39,185 bases of DNA from a virus. Every line of letters starts with the position of its first letter. Positions within the stretch are counted from its first letter, which is position 1. Location: positions 1-39,185 of IMG/VR virus record IMGVR_UViG_3300046533_000691. One strand, written 5' to 3'. The notes under the pieces are model-generated. The model was not told the origin of the DNA, did no database searches, and saw only the letters and a list, made by a program, of their open reading frames with translations. The position numbers and the translations under genes were made by a program. Shown piece after piece: positions 1 to 8,611 of this stretch.

Positions 1-40
1 GTCGAAGTTTATGGACGCGATTATCGCTCGCTCGTGAGCT

Positions 41-466
41 TCACAGCTTTGCCGCCGCGATATAGAACGCGTCTATCTGTTCCTCGGTGACGCCCATGGC
101 CTCAAAGCCTGAGGCCATCATCGGTTCCGTCCGCAGGAACGATCCGGAATATTCATAGGAAATCTGCACGTCTTTGCCCTGCGTAGCGACCCATTCGTCC
201 ACTTGATCGAGGAGGCCTGCCGCAAGAAGTTGGAGCTTGAACTGTCGCGCCGAAACGCTCGTCGGTACAACAACGGGATCAGGAGCGGTAAGCGCGGTCG
301 CGATGTCCTCAGCCGTTGGCTCTGTAACATTCAGGCTTTCATCCCAATAGGTGACAGAGATCTTGCCTTCTTCGTCCTGTTCAAGCGCCACAAGCGGCGG
401 CGCCGAGAAAAAGAGTTCGCCCACGGTCTTACCCGTAAGCGCGGAAATATAGTCAGCAGCTTGCAT
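41..466 (-). CDS. Tail-fibre-associated hypothetical protein
   Basis: A 141-residue acidic protein with no motif I can assign. It is the last gene of the late operon inside the window, 13 bases after the fibre gene, with an AAGGAAA ribosome-binding sequence in that gap. The C-terminal half (around SARQFKLQLL and VTEEQIDAFY) resembles small proteins that often follow tail fibre genes, including fibre-assembly or bypass-of-function proteins. A role in fibre attachment or folding is inferred from position only. Confidence 0.6.
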   Translation of the reverse strand: MQAADYISALTGKTVGELFFSAPPLVALEQDEEGKISVTYWDESLNVTEPTAEDIATALTAPDPVVVPTSVSARQFKLQLLAAGLLDQVDEWVATQGKDVQISYEYSGSFLRTEPMMASGFEAMGVTEEQIDAFYIAAAKL

Positions 467-479
467 TGTCCGATTTCCT

Positions 480-1382
480 TTAGGAGATGGCGGTGACGTT
501 GAAAGTCACACTGGTGATGGCGCTACTGGTGTAGCCGGCGGAGGATCCGCCAAAACCCCACGCCGTCATGATATCGCCCGCAGCGACATCGACGATCGCG
601 ATCGAACTCAATGTGAAGCCTGTGGAAGTGCTGCCATAGTTGCTGTCGGTGTTTGCTGACCCGATGACTACCGTGCCGTTTCTCTTGATCTCGACGCCAG
701 CGGCGACATTCGTTGGCCCTGTATAGACGACGTTAATGTTCATCTGAACTGCGATGGCATACTTACCGGCACGACTGAACGTGAAGCTAGAGCCGGAACT
801 TGACCCGAAACTGGCAGATCCCGTTCCCAAACCCGACAGGGCGAAGACACTGTTCGCAAGGCCCTGTGAGACGGCATAGGTAATAGAAAACGGCGAAAGG
901 ACGGCCGCGCTATACCCTCCGACCATGCGGAAGTTCGTACCGTCATAGATCAAGGCCAGCATGTTGCCAGCCTGGAAGGAATTTGCCACCAAGGCACCGC
1001 CATTGGCATCGACGATGCTCTTCGCTCCCAGCCCATTGACATTAATCGTGCATGCGCCGCCGCAAGCACTCGCGGTCTTGACCTCAATCACCATGCCAGC
1101 GACATAGGCCGATGGAACTTGAGGTAGTGTAACAATAAGCGCCGTCGATGTGCCGGTCGCAACAGCATAATTCAGCTTCCCGGACTGAATAGCCTTAGCG
1201 ATCTGAGTAAGGTCAGCATTGTCGGGCGTCAGGCCGGCTGCGGAGATCAGCGCAACAAGCTCGCGTTGCACAGTTTCGATTGCCGCTGCCGGAACCTTTG
1301 ACCCCGATATGGCGGCCGGCGTGTCGCGATCGACATACGAGGCGTTCGGGTCAACGGAACCGTAGGGTGCATTATATTTCAT
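480..1382 (-). CDS. Tail fibre protein with C1q-like tip
   Basis: A 300-residue protein whose first 50 residues (PNASYVDRDTP, GSKVPAAAIETVQREL) match the N-terminal baseplate-attachment region of many short phage tail fibres. The middle (about 75-155) is a glycine- and valine-rich beta repeat. The C-terminal 130 residues (TFSRAGKYAIAVQMNINV and following) look like a C1q/TNF-type jelly roll, a fold common in trimeric receptor-binding tips. It probably makes the primary contact with the host surface. It follows the gp48-like gene, as the fibre gene follows gp48 in phage Mu. The C-terminal fold is inferred from pattern only. Confidence 0.75.
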   Translation of the reverse strand: MKYNAPYGSVDPNASYVDRDTPAAISGSKVPAAAIETVQRELVALISAAGLTPDNADLTQIAKAIQSGKLNYAVATGTSTALIVTLPQVPSAYVAGMVIEVKTASACGGACTINVNGLGAKSIVDANGGALVANSFQAGNMLALIYDGTNFRMVGGYSAAVLSPFSITYAVSQGLANSVFALSGLGTGSASFGSSSGSSFTFSRAGKYAIAVQMNINVVYTGPTNVAAGVEIKRNGTVVIGSANTDSNYGSTSTGFTLSSIAIVDVAAGDIMTAWGFGGSSAGYTSSAITSVTFNVTAIS

Positions 1383-1397
1383 GGTGCCCTCGTGAGG

Positions 1398-2108
1398 TCA
1401 GGTGTCGTCGGAAAGGATCGGGATGGTCCAAGCCGGCGCCAGTCGCCGGAGGATGCAAAGCAGGCGTTCGGCATCGCCGAGATCGAAGAGCGGATCGAGG
1501 CCGCACTCCGAAATGCCGCAGATGAAATAGTCGACCGCCAGATCGGTCACGTGAACAATCCAGTACACTTCCTGCCTGGCGTCGCCGACTGTGTGCTCAC
1601 CTCCGCACTCGGAAAATCCGCACTCAAAGATCGCAGGTTCCTCAATCGTGATCGAAAAGCCGTAGGACGCGGCGACCCGAATAAAGTCACCGGGTATCAG
1701 AACTGCCTGGCTGTTGACCTTGGCGGCAAGTGCGCGAATCCGTTCAGCAACGCTCGTCGGGCCGGTGACGCAGTTGTCCGGAAGGCCGTAATCTGCCTCC
1801 CATTCCGGTAGGAGCTCGTCGACCCCTTGGATGCTTGCCTCTCTCGCCAACTTGAAGGCGCGGCCATAAAGCCAGACAAAGGGATCGAGCAGAGCGCGCG
1901 TCAGTTTCGCTAGGTTGGACTCCAGTGAAACTGCTGTTCCGTCAGGCGATCCCCACGCCGGACCTTGCGGCCACATCGACAGTCCTGCGCTGATCAGGTC
2001 GTCATTGCTTGGATTGGCAAGGGCGTCATATGGCGCCGGAACCGCAACGAGATCCGCGAGAACTGTCGCTGCCGTCGTGACCGTATTGAGGCCAGGATCA
2101 CGCGCCAT
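1398..2108 (-). CDS. Baseplate protein, Mu gp48 / YmfQ family (DUF2313)
   Basis: A 236-residue protein. The diagnostic part is the C-terminal half, with the repeated Cys-Gly hairpins FECGFSECGGE and YFICGISECGLDPL on either side of a YWIVHV strand, as in YmfQ/DUF2313 proteins of Mu-like tails. The N-terminal part has the usual LWPQGPAW-type motif (here MWPQGPAWG). In Mu this protein joins the baseplate wedge to the fibres. It starts 11 bases inside the gp47-like gene, so the two are translationally coupled. Confidence 0.85.
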   Translation of the reverse strand: MARDPGLNTVTTAATVLADLVAVPAPYDALANPSNDDLISAGLSMWPQGPAWGSPDGTAVSLESNLAKLTRALLDPFVWLYGRAFKLAREASIQGVDELLPEWEADYGLPDNCVTGPTSVAERIRALAAKVNSQAVLIPGDFIRVAASYGFSITIEEPAIFECGFSECGGEHTVGDARQEVYWIVHVTDLAVDYFICGISECGLDPLFDLGDAERLLCILRRLAPAWTIPILSDDT

Positions 2109-3177
2109 AGGTGATGACCCCGAGCGTCGGAAACTGACCGCCCGTCAGGACGATATCCGCAGTTGGCACAGCGAGCACGTGACGATCCTCGCCAACGACG
2201 CCGGAGATCGCCTCGTCGATCCACGAGACGGAAACAGTGAAAGTGTTACCTGCGATACCGGGTCTGCAGCGGGCAACGAACATGGCTGAGATCGCGGCTG
2301 AGATCGCGGCGCGAATGTCCGGCGTGTCCGACGACAGGCCATTGATGGTGATGGCGATCGGCAACGCAACCGGCGCCACCGCGACGCTATCGTCGACGCG
2401 TATCAGCCGCTGCACATCGATCGCCGCCTGCACGACTGTCACGTCGGACGACTGCGGGATGAGGTTCGCGCGGCCGGAAAACAGAAAATAGACAAAGACA
2501 GCGCCCGGGCTTGCACCGCGAAAGGCCCATGCCGCCACCACGCCAGGGACATCGCGCGTAAAGCGCTCGTAGTCCGTCAGCGTACCGCCGCCAGGCGGAT
2601 TGCGTTTGCGTTGCAGACCGCGTGCTCGCAGCGAATCCTGATCCTCGACATCAGCGCCTCCGCCGATCCCACCAGATGCGACAGTCCACACAGTGCCAAG
2701 ATCCGGCCAAAGCACCGGATCGGCCAGTGCCAGCGAACCACCCTCGTCGCGATTGGCGGCCGCGCCTTTGACCTCCGATGTCACAAGGAGAGACAATGTG
2801 CCGTCGCCCGCTGCAGTCGCAGGAGCAGTGGAGACATATGTGATGTTGCCCGAAATCAACCTGATGCCCGCCGCATAGGTTGTTCCGGCGACGCCCGTGC
2901 CGACCGCTCCGCCTGAGGCGCTGGATGCCTGCTTCAGATAGACACCAATCTCTGAACACAGAACGAGGAGAAACTGTCCCGTGGCCGATGTCAGGAACAG
3001 TTGCTTGGCCAGATAGGCCATGCGTAGTTCGAATTCATGCGCCAAGGCCGCCATGACCTTGGCGATAATCGTCACGAAATTATTCTTCAATGCAGTGTCA
3101 GTACCCGGCATATACTGCCGAAAGGCACCACGCGCCCGTGCGGACGATTCAGCCAGAGAGCGGATTGACCACGCCAT
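2098..3177 (-). CDS. Baseplate wedge protein, Mu gp47 / J-like
   Basis: A 359-residue protein of the baseplate J family, the wedge component that ties the hub to the outer baseplate. The conserved core VEDQDSLRARGLQRKRNPPG, then TDYERFTRDVPGVVAAW, is typical. I start at the ATG at 3177 (MAWSIRSLAESSARARGAF) because that matches the usual N-terminus. The open frame runs further upstream to 3312, but that stretch is basic and serine-rich and overlaps the gp46-like gene out of frame. From 3177 the overlap with gp46 is 29 bases. Confidence 0.88.
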   Translation of the reverse strand: MAWSIRSLAESSARARGAFRQYMPGTDTALKNNFVTIIAKVMAALAHEFELRMAYLAKQLFLTSATGQFLLVLCSEIGVYLKQASSASGGAVGTGVAGTTYAAGIRLISGNITYVSTAPATAAGDGTLSLLVTSEVKGAAANRDEGGSLALADPVLWPDLGTVWTVASGGIGGGADVEDQDSLRARGLQRKRNPPGGGTLTDYERFTRDVPGVVAAWAFRGASPGAVFVYFLFSGRANLIPQSSDVTVVQAAIDVQRLIRVDDSVAVAPVALPIAITINGLSSDTPDIRAAISAAISAMFVARCRPGIAGNTFTVSVSWIDEAISGVVGEDRHVLAVPTADIVLTGGQFPTLGVITYGA

Positions 3178-3685
3178 CGATCTGTCTCCAGAGTAATTCG
3201 AAGTTTCGGTTGTAGATTTTCGTGCCGTCGCGACCGTAAAGCGCGACGGAAAAACTGAGGCTGTTCGCAGGACGGTCGGTAGTAACCGTGACATCGGCAC
3301 GAACCGCCGCACCCTGCTTGATCAGAGGCTGCAGGGCTTCACGGACATAGGCCTCCACAACAGTCTCAATGCCGTCGTAAATGGCCGAACGACGCAATAG
3401 CCAGAGCCTTGAACCGAGTTCGTCTTCTCCGTCCATGCGGTCGAAGCTGTCGCCGATCCAGCCCTTATTCTCGTCGCCGTCGCGCAGCTCGCTGGGGTCA
3501 ACCCGACGATCAGTCATCAGGCAGATGAGGACTTGGGTCGCAAGGCCTTGCTCTGCCCTCAGATCGCCAGGCGCCTCTGGATGCGCGAGGCTGTTGACAA
3601 TCAAATCGCCAACAACACCGTCCCATCCGAGGTCCGGTGCGCGATATGGATCTTCGCCGTCATCGAGTGGGATGATTTTCAGCAT
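3149..3685 (-). CDS. Baseplate protein, Mu gp46-like
   Basis: A 178-residue protein of the Mu gp46 family, equivalent to the gpW/gp25-type wedge component. Evidence is its length, its place between gp45-like and gp47-like genes, and the conserved segments LATQVLICLMTDRR, KGWIGDSF and GSRLWLLRRS. The last region (RADVTVTTDRPANSLSFSV) is the beta-strand domain that ends this family. It overlaps the next gene by 29 bases. Confidence 0.88.
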   Translation of the reverse strand: MLKIIPLDDGEDPYRAPDLGWDGVVGDLIVNSLAHPEAPGDLRAEQGLATQVLICLMTDRRVDPSELRDGDENKGWIGDSFDRMDGEDELGSRLWLLRRSAIYDGIETVVEAYVREALQPLIKQGAAVRADVTVTTDRPANSLSFSVALYGRDGTKIYNRNFELLWRQIDGVVNPLSG

Positions 3686-3712
3686 GGGTTCGCCCAGTTG
3701 GTGTTTCGCGGA

Positions 3713-4165
3713 CTATGCCCCGCCATCGCCGTCACCATCGGTGATCGATCCGGACGCATTGATATTTCCGTTAACCTGCATATTGCCGTTGAAGACAGTC
3801 GGACCGTTGATCGTCCACCCGCCCCCGGCAGTCAGCGTAGCCGTGCGGCCTTGGACGTCGATGACCATGCCCGTCATGATCAACTTGATGATGCCGCCGT
3901 TGTGATCGTAGATCGCCGTTGCTCCGGACGGGATATTCGGGCGGTGTCCCGGATGTTCGCCGCCAAGGACATAGGCCTGGTCCGCATCGCCATTTGGGGC
4001 GAAGAGCAGGCCATTAGCGCCTTTGATCGGATACGATGCGAAACCTGCCGGCTCCAAACGATGAATGCGGCTATAGCCACTGTTGAACAAGCCGCGACCA
4101 TTGACAAACTGCTGTCCGCCCTTGTGCGTGACCTTCCCGTCGAGTTCGATGCGTTCGCCGCTCAT
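3713..4165 (-). CDS. Tail spike / baseplate hub protein, Mu gp45-like (gpV)
   Basis: A 150-residue protein fitting the Mu gp45 / P2 gpV membrane-piercing spike. It has an N-terminal OB-like region and a C-terminal triple-helix-forming repeat of short beta segments (TINGPTVFNGNMQVNGNINA). It is shorter than Mu gp45 (about 197 residues), mainly at the N-terminus. It lies directly after the gpP-like gene with an ATGA overlap. A metal-binding HxH tip was not seen; the protein ends in GDGDGGA. Confidence 0.78.
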   Translation of the reverse strand: MSGERIELDGKVTHKGGQQFVNGRGLFNSGYSRIHRLEPAGFASYPIKGANGLLFAPNGDADQAYVLGGEHPGHRPNIPSGATAIYDHNGGIIKLIMTGMVIDVQGRTATLTAGGGWTINGPTVFNGNMQVNGNINASGSITDGDGDGGA

Positions 4166-5208
4166 TGCTCCTCATAGTCCTCGGTAATCGCACCCGGAGC
4201 GCTGTAGGCTTTCGAGGTCTTGCCGCGTGGGTTTTCGCCGCCAAGAGCGCGCGGATCGCCAAGCTCCAACGTGGCGGTCGTGCCCTCGCTGTCGCCGCTC
4301 TGGGACAACGTTACGCTTTTGATGATCATCATGCCGTTGATGCCAATCCAGTCGTCGTCGACATTGACCAGCCAGTTGCGTGACCAGATTCGACCGGCGG
4401 CGTCGCGCCAACCCGAGACCGTGATCGATGCGGTGACGCTGTTGCCGGCGCCGCGCTTCACGTGCCAGCTCGCCCGCTTCTTCATGCGGCCGACTGTCGT
4501 CTCGCCTTCGTGACGGACAATCAGCACACGAGATCGAGCGACGCTCCTGTCGCTTGCCGATGCCTCTGCCCGCAGCTGTTGTTTGGCCGTGCCTTCGCTC
4601 GCCTGTCCGCGAACCTTGACCTTGGAATAGCGGCCTTGCTCGGACAGCGCCGATGAGGCCACTTGAATGTTGATCCCCTTTACAAGGCTTCCGGCGTGCG
4701 TACCCTCGGGCTTTGTAGCTAGCTTCAGCCTTCCCTGCGGCGTGTCGTGGATCAGGATGCCACGTCCCCGCGCGCGCAGCTCGATCGAATGAAACAGGGA
4801 GTCGCCGGTGTGCAGTTTGTGGCGAGGCTCGACGGGCAAGTCGCCGTCATCCTCGACGCCGATCCCATAGGTGTCGAGTTCGCGCGCGATGTCCGTGAGG
4901 TTCTTGTTGAGAATTTCACCGGTCGGATGATCGGCTGAACATTCGACCGCATCTATGGTCTTGGAAACGATGGTAACGGACAGCGATCGCGTTTCGGCCT
5001 CATGACTTGGTCGGACATCGCGAACGTAGCCGGTGAGCAGAAGGTCGCCACCCGCCTTGATGGTGACAGGCTGACCGAACGAGACGGGCACGCCGGACCC
5101 TACGGGCACCAGGCTTAGAGCTGCCGTCCTGACAGCCTCTTCGGCGGACATGCTGATGCTCACTGTCTTGTGCGGCGGCAAGCCATCGATCACTATTGTC
5201 TCGAACAT
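4162..5208 (-). CDS. Baseplate hub protein, Mu gpP / late control D family
   Basis: A 348-residue protein of the Mu gp44 (gpP) / P2 gpD hub family, which forms the trimeric base of the spike. The N-terminal 100 residues form the first barrel-like domain (SFGQPVTIKAGGDLLLTGYV). The middle has the DSLFHSIELRARGRGILIHD segment typical of this family. The charged C-terminus (LELGDPRALGG) is a common ending. It starts 6 bases after the preceding stop and ends in an ATGA overlap with the gp45-like gene. Confidence 0.85.
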   Translation of the reverse strand: MFETIVIDGLPPHKTVSISMSAEEAVRTAALSLVPVGSGVPVSFGQPVTIKAGGDLLLTGYVRDVRPSHEAETRSLSVTIVSKTIDAVECSADHPTGEILNKNLTDIARELDTYGIGVEDDGDLPVEPRHKLHTGDSLFHSIELRARGRGILIHDTPQGRLKLATKPEGTHAGSLVKGINIQVASSALSEQGRYSKVKVRGQASEGTAKQQLRAEASASDRSVARSRVLIVRHEGETTVGRMKKRASWHVKRGAGNSVTASITVSGWRDAAGRIWSRNWLVNVDDDWIGINGMMIIKSVTLSQSGDSEGTTATLELGDPRALGGENPRGKTSKAYSAPGAITEDYEEQ

Positions 5209-5214
5209 GGGGCC

Positions 5215-5841
5215 TCAGGACGCCAGAGCGTCAAACAGTGCAGGCATTACGAGCGGTGTCGCCGACGAGGAAATATCGACGAGGGCTCCGGCGCGATTGG
5301 CGTCGCCATAGAGCTGGTAGGCGAGAACCGTCGAAGGCATTGAAAGACCGGTCGCGACCTTGACGATCGGAACGGCATTGGCCGCGAGATCGGATATCAA
5401 GCGACTGGCGACTTCGGTGAGGCTGGACAGCCAACCGTAGAGGTCGGCGCCATCGCCGCCCATGCTTGAAGCCACAACGAGTGCCGCGTCACCCGCATCT
5501 ACGATCCTTGAACGGGCCTTGCCGGCTTGCGGCCGCGACGGCCAATCGACCCGGCCACCAGAAATGGAAAGCGCCGCCGCAAGCAGGACGGACATCGCAT
5601 CCCGCGTATCGCCGGCAGCAATCGTCTGAGCGATCGACCAGCGATCAAAGCCTGCGCTGTCATTCACGCTCTCGGCGATAATCCGCGTCAGCGACAACGC
5701 CTCCGTTGCGAATGTTGCGGCATCAAGACTGACTGCAACGGCGATGCGGCTCGATACGTCCGCCAGGTCTTCAGGATCCACTACGATGGCAGCGGACAGA
5801 TCCGCCAGCCACGACAGGATTGTGGTCTTGTCCGCCGCCAT
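5215..5841 (-). CDS. Tail protein, probable C-terminal partner of gpN-like protein
   Basis: A 208-residue, alanine- and serine-rich helical protein without a motif I recognise. It lies between the DNA-circularisation N-domain protein and the gpP hub gene, the place occupied in Mu by the C-terminal two-thirds of gpN. I infer that it is the separated C-terminal part of that protein. It starts 11 bases after the upstream stop in a different frame. A start at 5841 gives MAADKTTILSWLADLSA. Confidence 0.6.
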   Translation of the reverse strand: MAADKTTILSWLADLSAAIVVDPEDLADVSSRIAVAVSLDAATFATEALSLTRIIAESVNDSAGFDRWSIAQTIAAGDTRDAMSVLLAAALSISGGRVDWPSRPQAGKARSRIVDAGDAALVVASSMGGDGADLYGWLSSLTEVASRLISDLAANAVPIVKVATGLSMPSTVLAYQLYGDANRAGALVDISSSATPLVMPALFDALAS

Positions 5842-5852
5842 ACCAAAATCCT

Positions 5853-6311
5853 CTAAAAGAGACGCGCGAATGCGGCGGCTGCTGCTGTTAAGCCGGTCGA
5901 TGCGGCGGAGGTGACATCGCCGATCGACAGGATGGCGCCGGCCGCTTGCGCCTTGGGGACAAAGGTAATGTCGAAGGCGATGTATCCAGCCTTGTCTTTC
6001 TGCCGCGTGCGGCGAAATCCCTGCACATGGGCAAGAAATCCTCCGTCCATAGGCAGGACAAGAAGGCCTGGCCCGGCAATCGCGACTGCTGACTGCAGCG
6101 TAAGTGCCTTGAGATCGGCGGTCTCGCCAAGCGTATAGGCTGTTACGTCATAGGTTCGAGTCGACGCACCGAGATCTTCGACATCAGTCTGTTCGCTGCC
6201 GGCATATTCATGCATGGCCAGGCGGCGACCGCCCGATAGGTCCTCATACTCGACGAAGAAAGGCACGCCGCGAAAGCTCGCGGGCAAAAGTGTCTTTTTC
6301 CAATCCCGCAT
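5853..6311 (-). CDS. DNA circularisation protein N-domain (Mu gpN-like)
   Basis: A 152-residue protein that begins RDWKKTLLPASFRGVPFFVE and continues with GGRRLAMHEYAG, the hallmark of the DNA-circularisation/gpN N-terminal domain in Mu-like tails. In Mu, gpN (about 490 residues) is a tail/DNA-circularisation protein. Here the domain stands alone and is followed by a 208-residue gene in another frame. It is transcribed with the tail genes after the tape measure, but a plus-strand gene lies between the two. Confidence 0.82.
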   Translation of the reverse strand: MRDWKKTLLPASFRGVPFFVEYEDLSGGRRLAMHEYAGSEQTDVEDLGASTRTYDVTAYTLGETADLKALTLQSAVAIAGPGLLVLPMDGGFLAHVQGFRRTRQKDKAGYIAFDITFVPKAQAAGAILSIGDVTSAASTGLTAAAAAFARLF

Positions 6312-6392
6312 AATCCGCCTCTGTAGGTCTCGACTCAGTAATTAATTTTCAATAGCGTGCGGGTGATTGAGACAACCTAAGGGAGTAGCAAA

Positions 6393-6770
6393 ATGCGAAA
6401 CGGATATCGAGTGATCACGCTCTGCATTTCCACGCTGGCTTCCGCACCTTGGTTTCCAACTCAGGCTGAAGAGCTTCTTCCGAAAGACTACTCCCCAACG
6501 GACAGAGCCGCGATTAGAACGGTGAGGCTTAAGAATGAAGGCGGAGACAACTATTCGATCGTAGTTGCTATCGCTAACCGGTCTAATGACCCATTCAACG
6601 CCAACTTTGCCTGCACGGTATTCGACAAATCAGGCGCGGCGTTTGGTTCTGCTGCCGGTGCGGCAAGCGGTGTACCGCCAAAGCAAGAGGTCGCAGCAGA
6701 AACAGCGACCTTCTCTGGCGGCGCGAGTAAAGCCGTTTGCCGTATAGAGTTTACCGTCCCTACGGAATAA
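6393..6770 (+). CDS. Secreted FxLYD-like protein, moron inserted in the tail operon
   Basis: A 125-residue protein with a likely Sec signal peptide (residues 1-25: MRNGYRVITLCISTLASAPW, then TQAEE). The mature part is a small beta sandwich (VRLKNEGGDNYSIVVAIANR...FACTVFDKSG...VCRIEF) resembling FxLYD or immunoglobulin-like periplasmic domains, with two cysteines that could form a disulfide. It has its own ribosome-binding site (AAGGGAGT, 7 bases before ATG). It runs opposite to the tail genes around it and ends 5 bases from the tape measure stop. This fits a moron expressed from the prophage. Function unknown; an effect on the host envelope is a guess. Confidence 0.75.
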   Translation: MRNGYRVITLCISTLASAPWFPTQAEELLPKDYSPTDRAAIRTVRLKNEGGDNYSIVVAIANRSNDPFNANFACTVFDKSGAAFGSAAGAASGVPPKQEVAAETATFSGGASKAVCRIEFTVPTE

Positions 6771-6775
6771 TTTGC

Positions 6776-8608
6776 CTACCATCCACCGCCACCCTGTGGC
6801 GAACCAGTGACTGAGGGAGACATCGATCGGCCCCGATCGGCATTGACTCTCGGTCCCGCAGCGCCGCCGGTCGCAGCGATCGCTGCGCTGGCTCCGAAGG
6901 CCTTCGCAGCTTCAGCCAGCTTGGCGGCTGCCTCGGCAATCGCCGCGCCGATATCTACGCCGGCGACCTTCATCAGGGCAGCGCTCTCCTTGATAGAGTC
7001 CCCCGCCTGCTTTCCGCCGTCGGCAATGCTCCGGCTGGCCTCGTCGGCACTCGGCTTCAGATCGATCTTTAGAGCATCCTGAAACTCGCTCTTCGACGGG
7101 ACACGGAAGAAGCTTTTCACCGCGCTCTCTCCCGGTAAGGGACCAGGCATGCCGGCCGCCATGGCTTGCGAGAGGCCGCCAACATCCCTGCCTCGATTGG
7201 ATATGTTCTGAGGCGACCGACTGCGATCAGCGGCAAGCATAGGGCCGCTGGATTCCGTCGAGTTGGCCGCCCAATAAGACTTTAGCCACTCGGGGTCGCG
7301 ATACCCGCCACGGTAGGCTCGCTGATCCTGCGATTGGCGGGCGCTCTGGATGCCCATCGATGCAGCGTATTCCCGAAAGGGTTCACCCCACTGTTCCATC
7401 GACCAAAAGCCTTTGCCCGACTTCTCGGATCCATTCTGGACAGCGGTATTGTAATCAATCGACTTGGAGACCGCGTCCATCGCGGGAACGGCAAATTTCG
7501 AAATAGCGCCGCCTGCGGTAACCTTCAGCTTCTCATAAGAATTAGACAGGCGGTCGACGCTGGCCTGCGTATCGTTCAACACGCGGATGTTGTTGCGCGC
7601 AACAGTGCCATCGATGCCGGTGTCACTCAGAACAGTATAATAATGCGTCAGCCGATCGGTGCTGGTGATCAGCGAGGTCATGCCTTCCAGCACCTGCTTG
7701 TCGGAAAACAACAGCGGCAGCTTGGTCAGATCGCCCTTGACGGCCTTATTGGAGAGCCTAATGAAGGCGTCGATAGTGTCCTCACCCTTTTTCTTGGCCT
7801 TATCCATTTCCTGACTGAGGTTGATGCCGAACTTTTTGAAGTTCGAAATCGTCTCGCGCGACCCCATCTTCTGAAACACGTTGGCGATGTCGTTTGCCGC
7901 TTCTTCGGCCGTGCCTGTGTCTTCGCGGACGGTTTGCAGTGCCGCCATAAGCCGCTTCAAACCATCCTCGCCCTTGTAGCCGATACGGGCGAACGAGTTG
8001 GCGAGCGACGGGATATAGACCGCCATATCCTTCAATTCGAACTGCCCGGACTGACCGCTCGCAACCATGAGATCGAAGGCGTGCTGCATCTGCCCCGCCG
8101 AGATCTTCAGGGCTGAGGATGCTTTCAAGCCGGTATTAGCGATGTCCTCGACGGCGGCACCAGACGCCTGCGTGGTTGCCAGCACAGACGGCAGAAAGTC
8201 CATCGCCTCCTTCAGGCTCATGCCGGAGGACACCAGTGTATCGAGCGCGGTAACGGCCTCGTTGAGCGGCATGGCGAGCTGCTTGCTCTCTTGCTGCATG
8301 GTTACGAATGCGGCCTTGGTTTCTTCCGACGTCGAACCGGCGGTATTGCCGATCCGGGTCATCTGTCGATCGAGTGCGGCAAAATCGACAAGCGCCGCCT
8401 TAGCTCCATAAGCGAGCGCTGCAGGTGCGGCAAAGCGGAGTAATGTGCCAAAGGCAGCCTGAGAACCACGGGCCATCATGCCTTGCTGCCTGTTCAAGGC
8501 CTCGGCGCGGCGATTGACCTGGTCCATTTTCCCGGCGAGAGCCTGAAAGACCTGGCCGGTCTTGTCGACGGCAGAGACTTTCAGTCGCGCTTCGATCTCT
8601 TTGGTCAT
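6776..8608 (-). CDS. Tail tape measure protein
   Basis: A 610-residue protein of the TP901 tape measure family. It sets tail length and exits ahead of the DNA. Residues 1-60 begin with the usual coiled-coil region (VSAVDKTGQVFQALAGKMD). Residues 85-330 carry the conserved core (MTRIGNTAGSTSEETKAAF, MSLKEAMDFLPSVLATTQAS). The C-terminal third is low-complexity, with glycine- and alanine-rich segments. No lytic transglycosylase or peptidase domain is seen. It starts 3 bases after the stop of the frameshifted chaperone product. Confidence 0.9.
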   Translation of the reverse strand: MTKEIEARLKVSAVDKTGQVFQALAGKMDQVNRRAEALNRQQGMMARGSQAAFGTLLRFAAPAALAYGAKAALVDFAALDRQMTRIGNTAGSTSEETKAAFVTMQQESKQLAMPLNEAVTALDTLVSSGMSLKEAMDFLPSVLATTQASGAAVEDIANTGLKASSALKISAGQMQHAFDLMVASGQSGQFELKDMAVYIPSLANSFARIGYKGEDGLKRLMAALQTVREDTGTAEEAANDIANVFQKMGSRETISNFKKFGINLSQEMDKAKKKGEDTIDAFIRLSNKAVKGDLTKLPLLFSDKQVLEGMTSLITSTDRLTHYYTVLSDTGIDGTVARNNIRVLNDTQASVDRLSNSYEKLKVTAGGAISKFAVPAMDAVSKSIDYNTAVQNGSEKSGKGFWSMEQWGEPFREYAASMGIQSARQSQDQRAYRGGYRDPEWLKSYWAANSTESSGPMLAADRSRSPQNISNRGRDVGGLSQAMAAGMPGPLPGESAVKSFFRVPSKSEFQDALKIDLKPSADEASRSIADGGKQAGDSIKESAALMKVAGVDIGAAIAEAAAKLAEAAKAFGASAAIAATGGAAGPRVNADRGRSMSPSVTGSPQGGGGW

Positions 8609-8611
8609 GAC

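Noticed and set aside
3178-3312. N-terminal extension of the baseplate J gene
   Set aside because: The extra 45 residues are not like the family start and overlap gp46; the ATG at 3177 gives the expected N-terminus.
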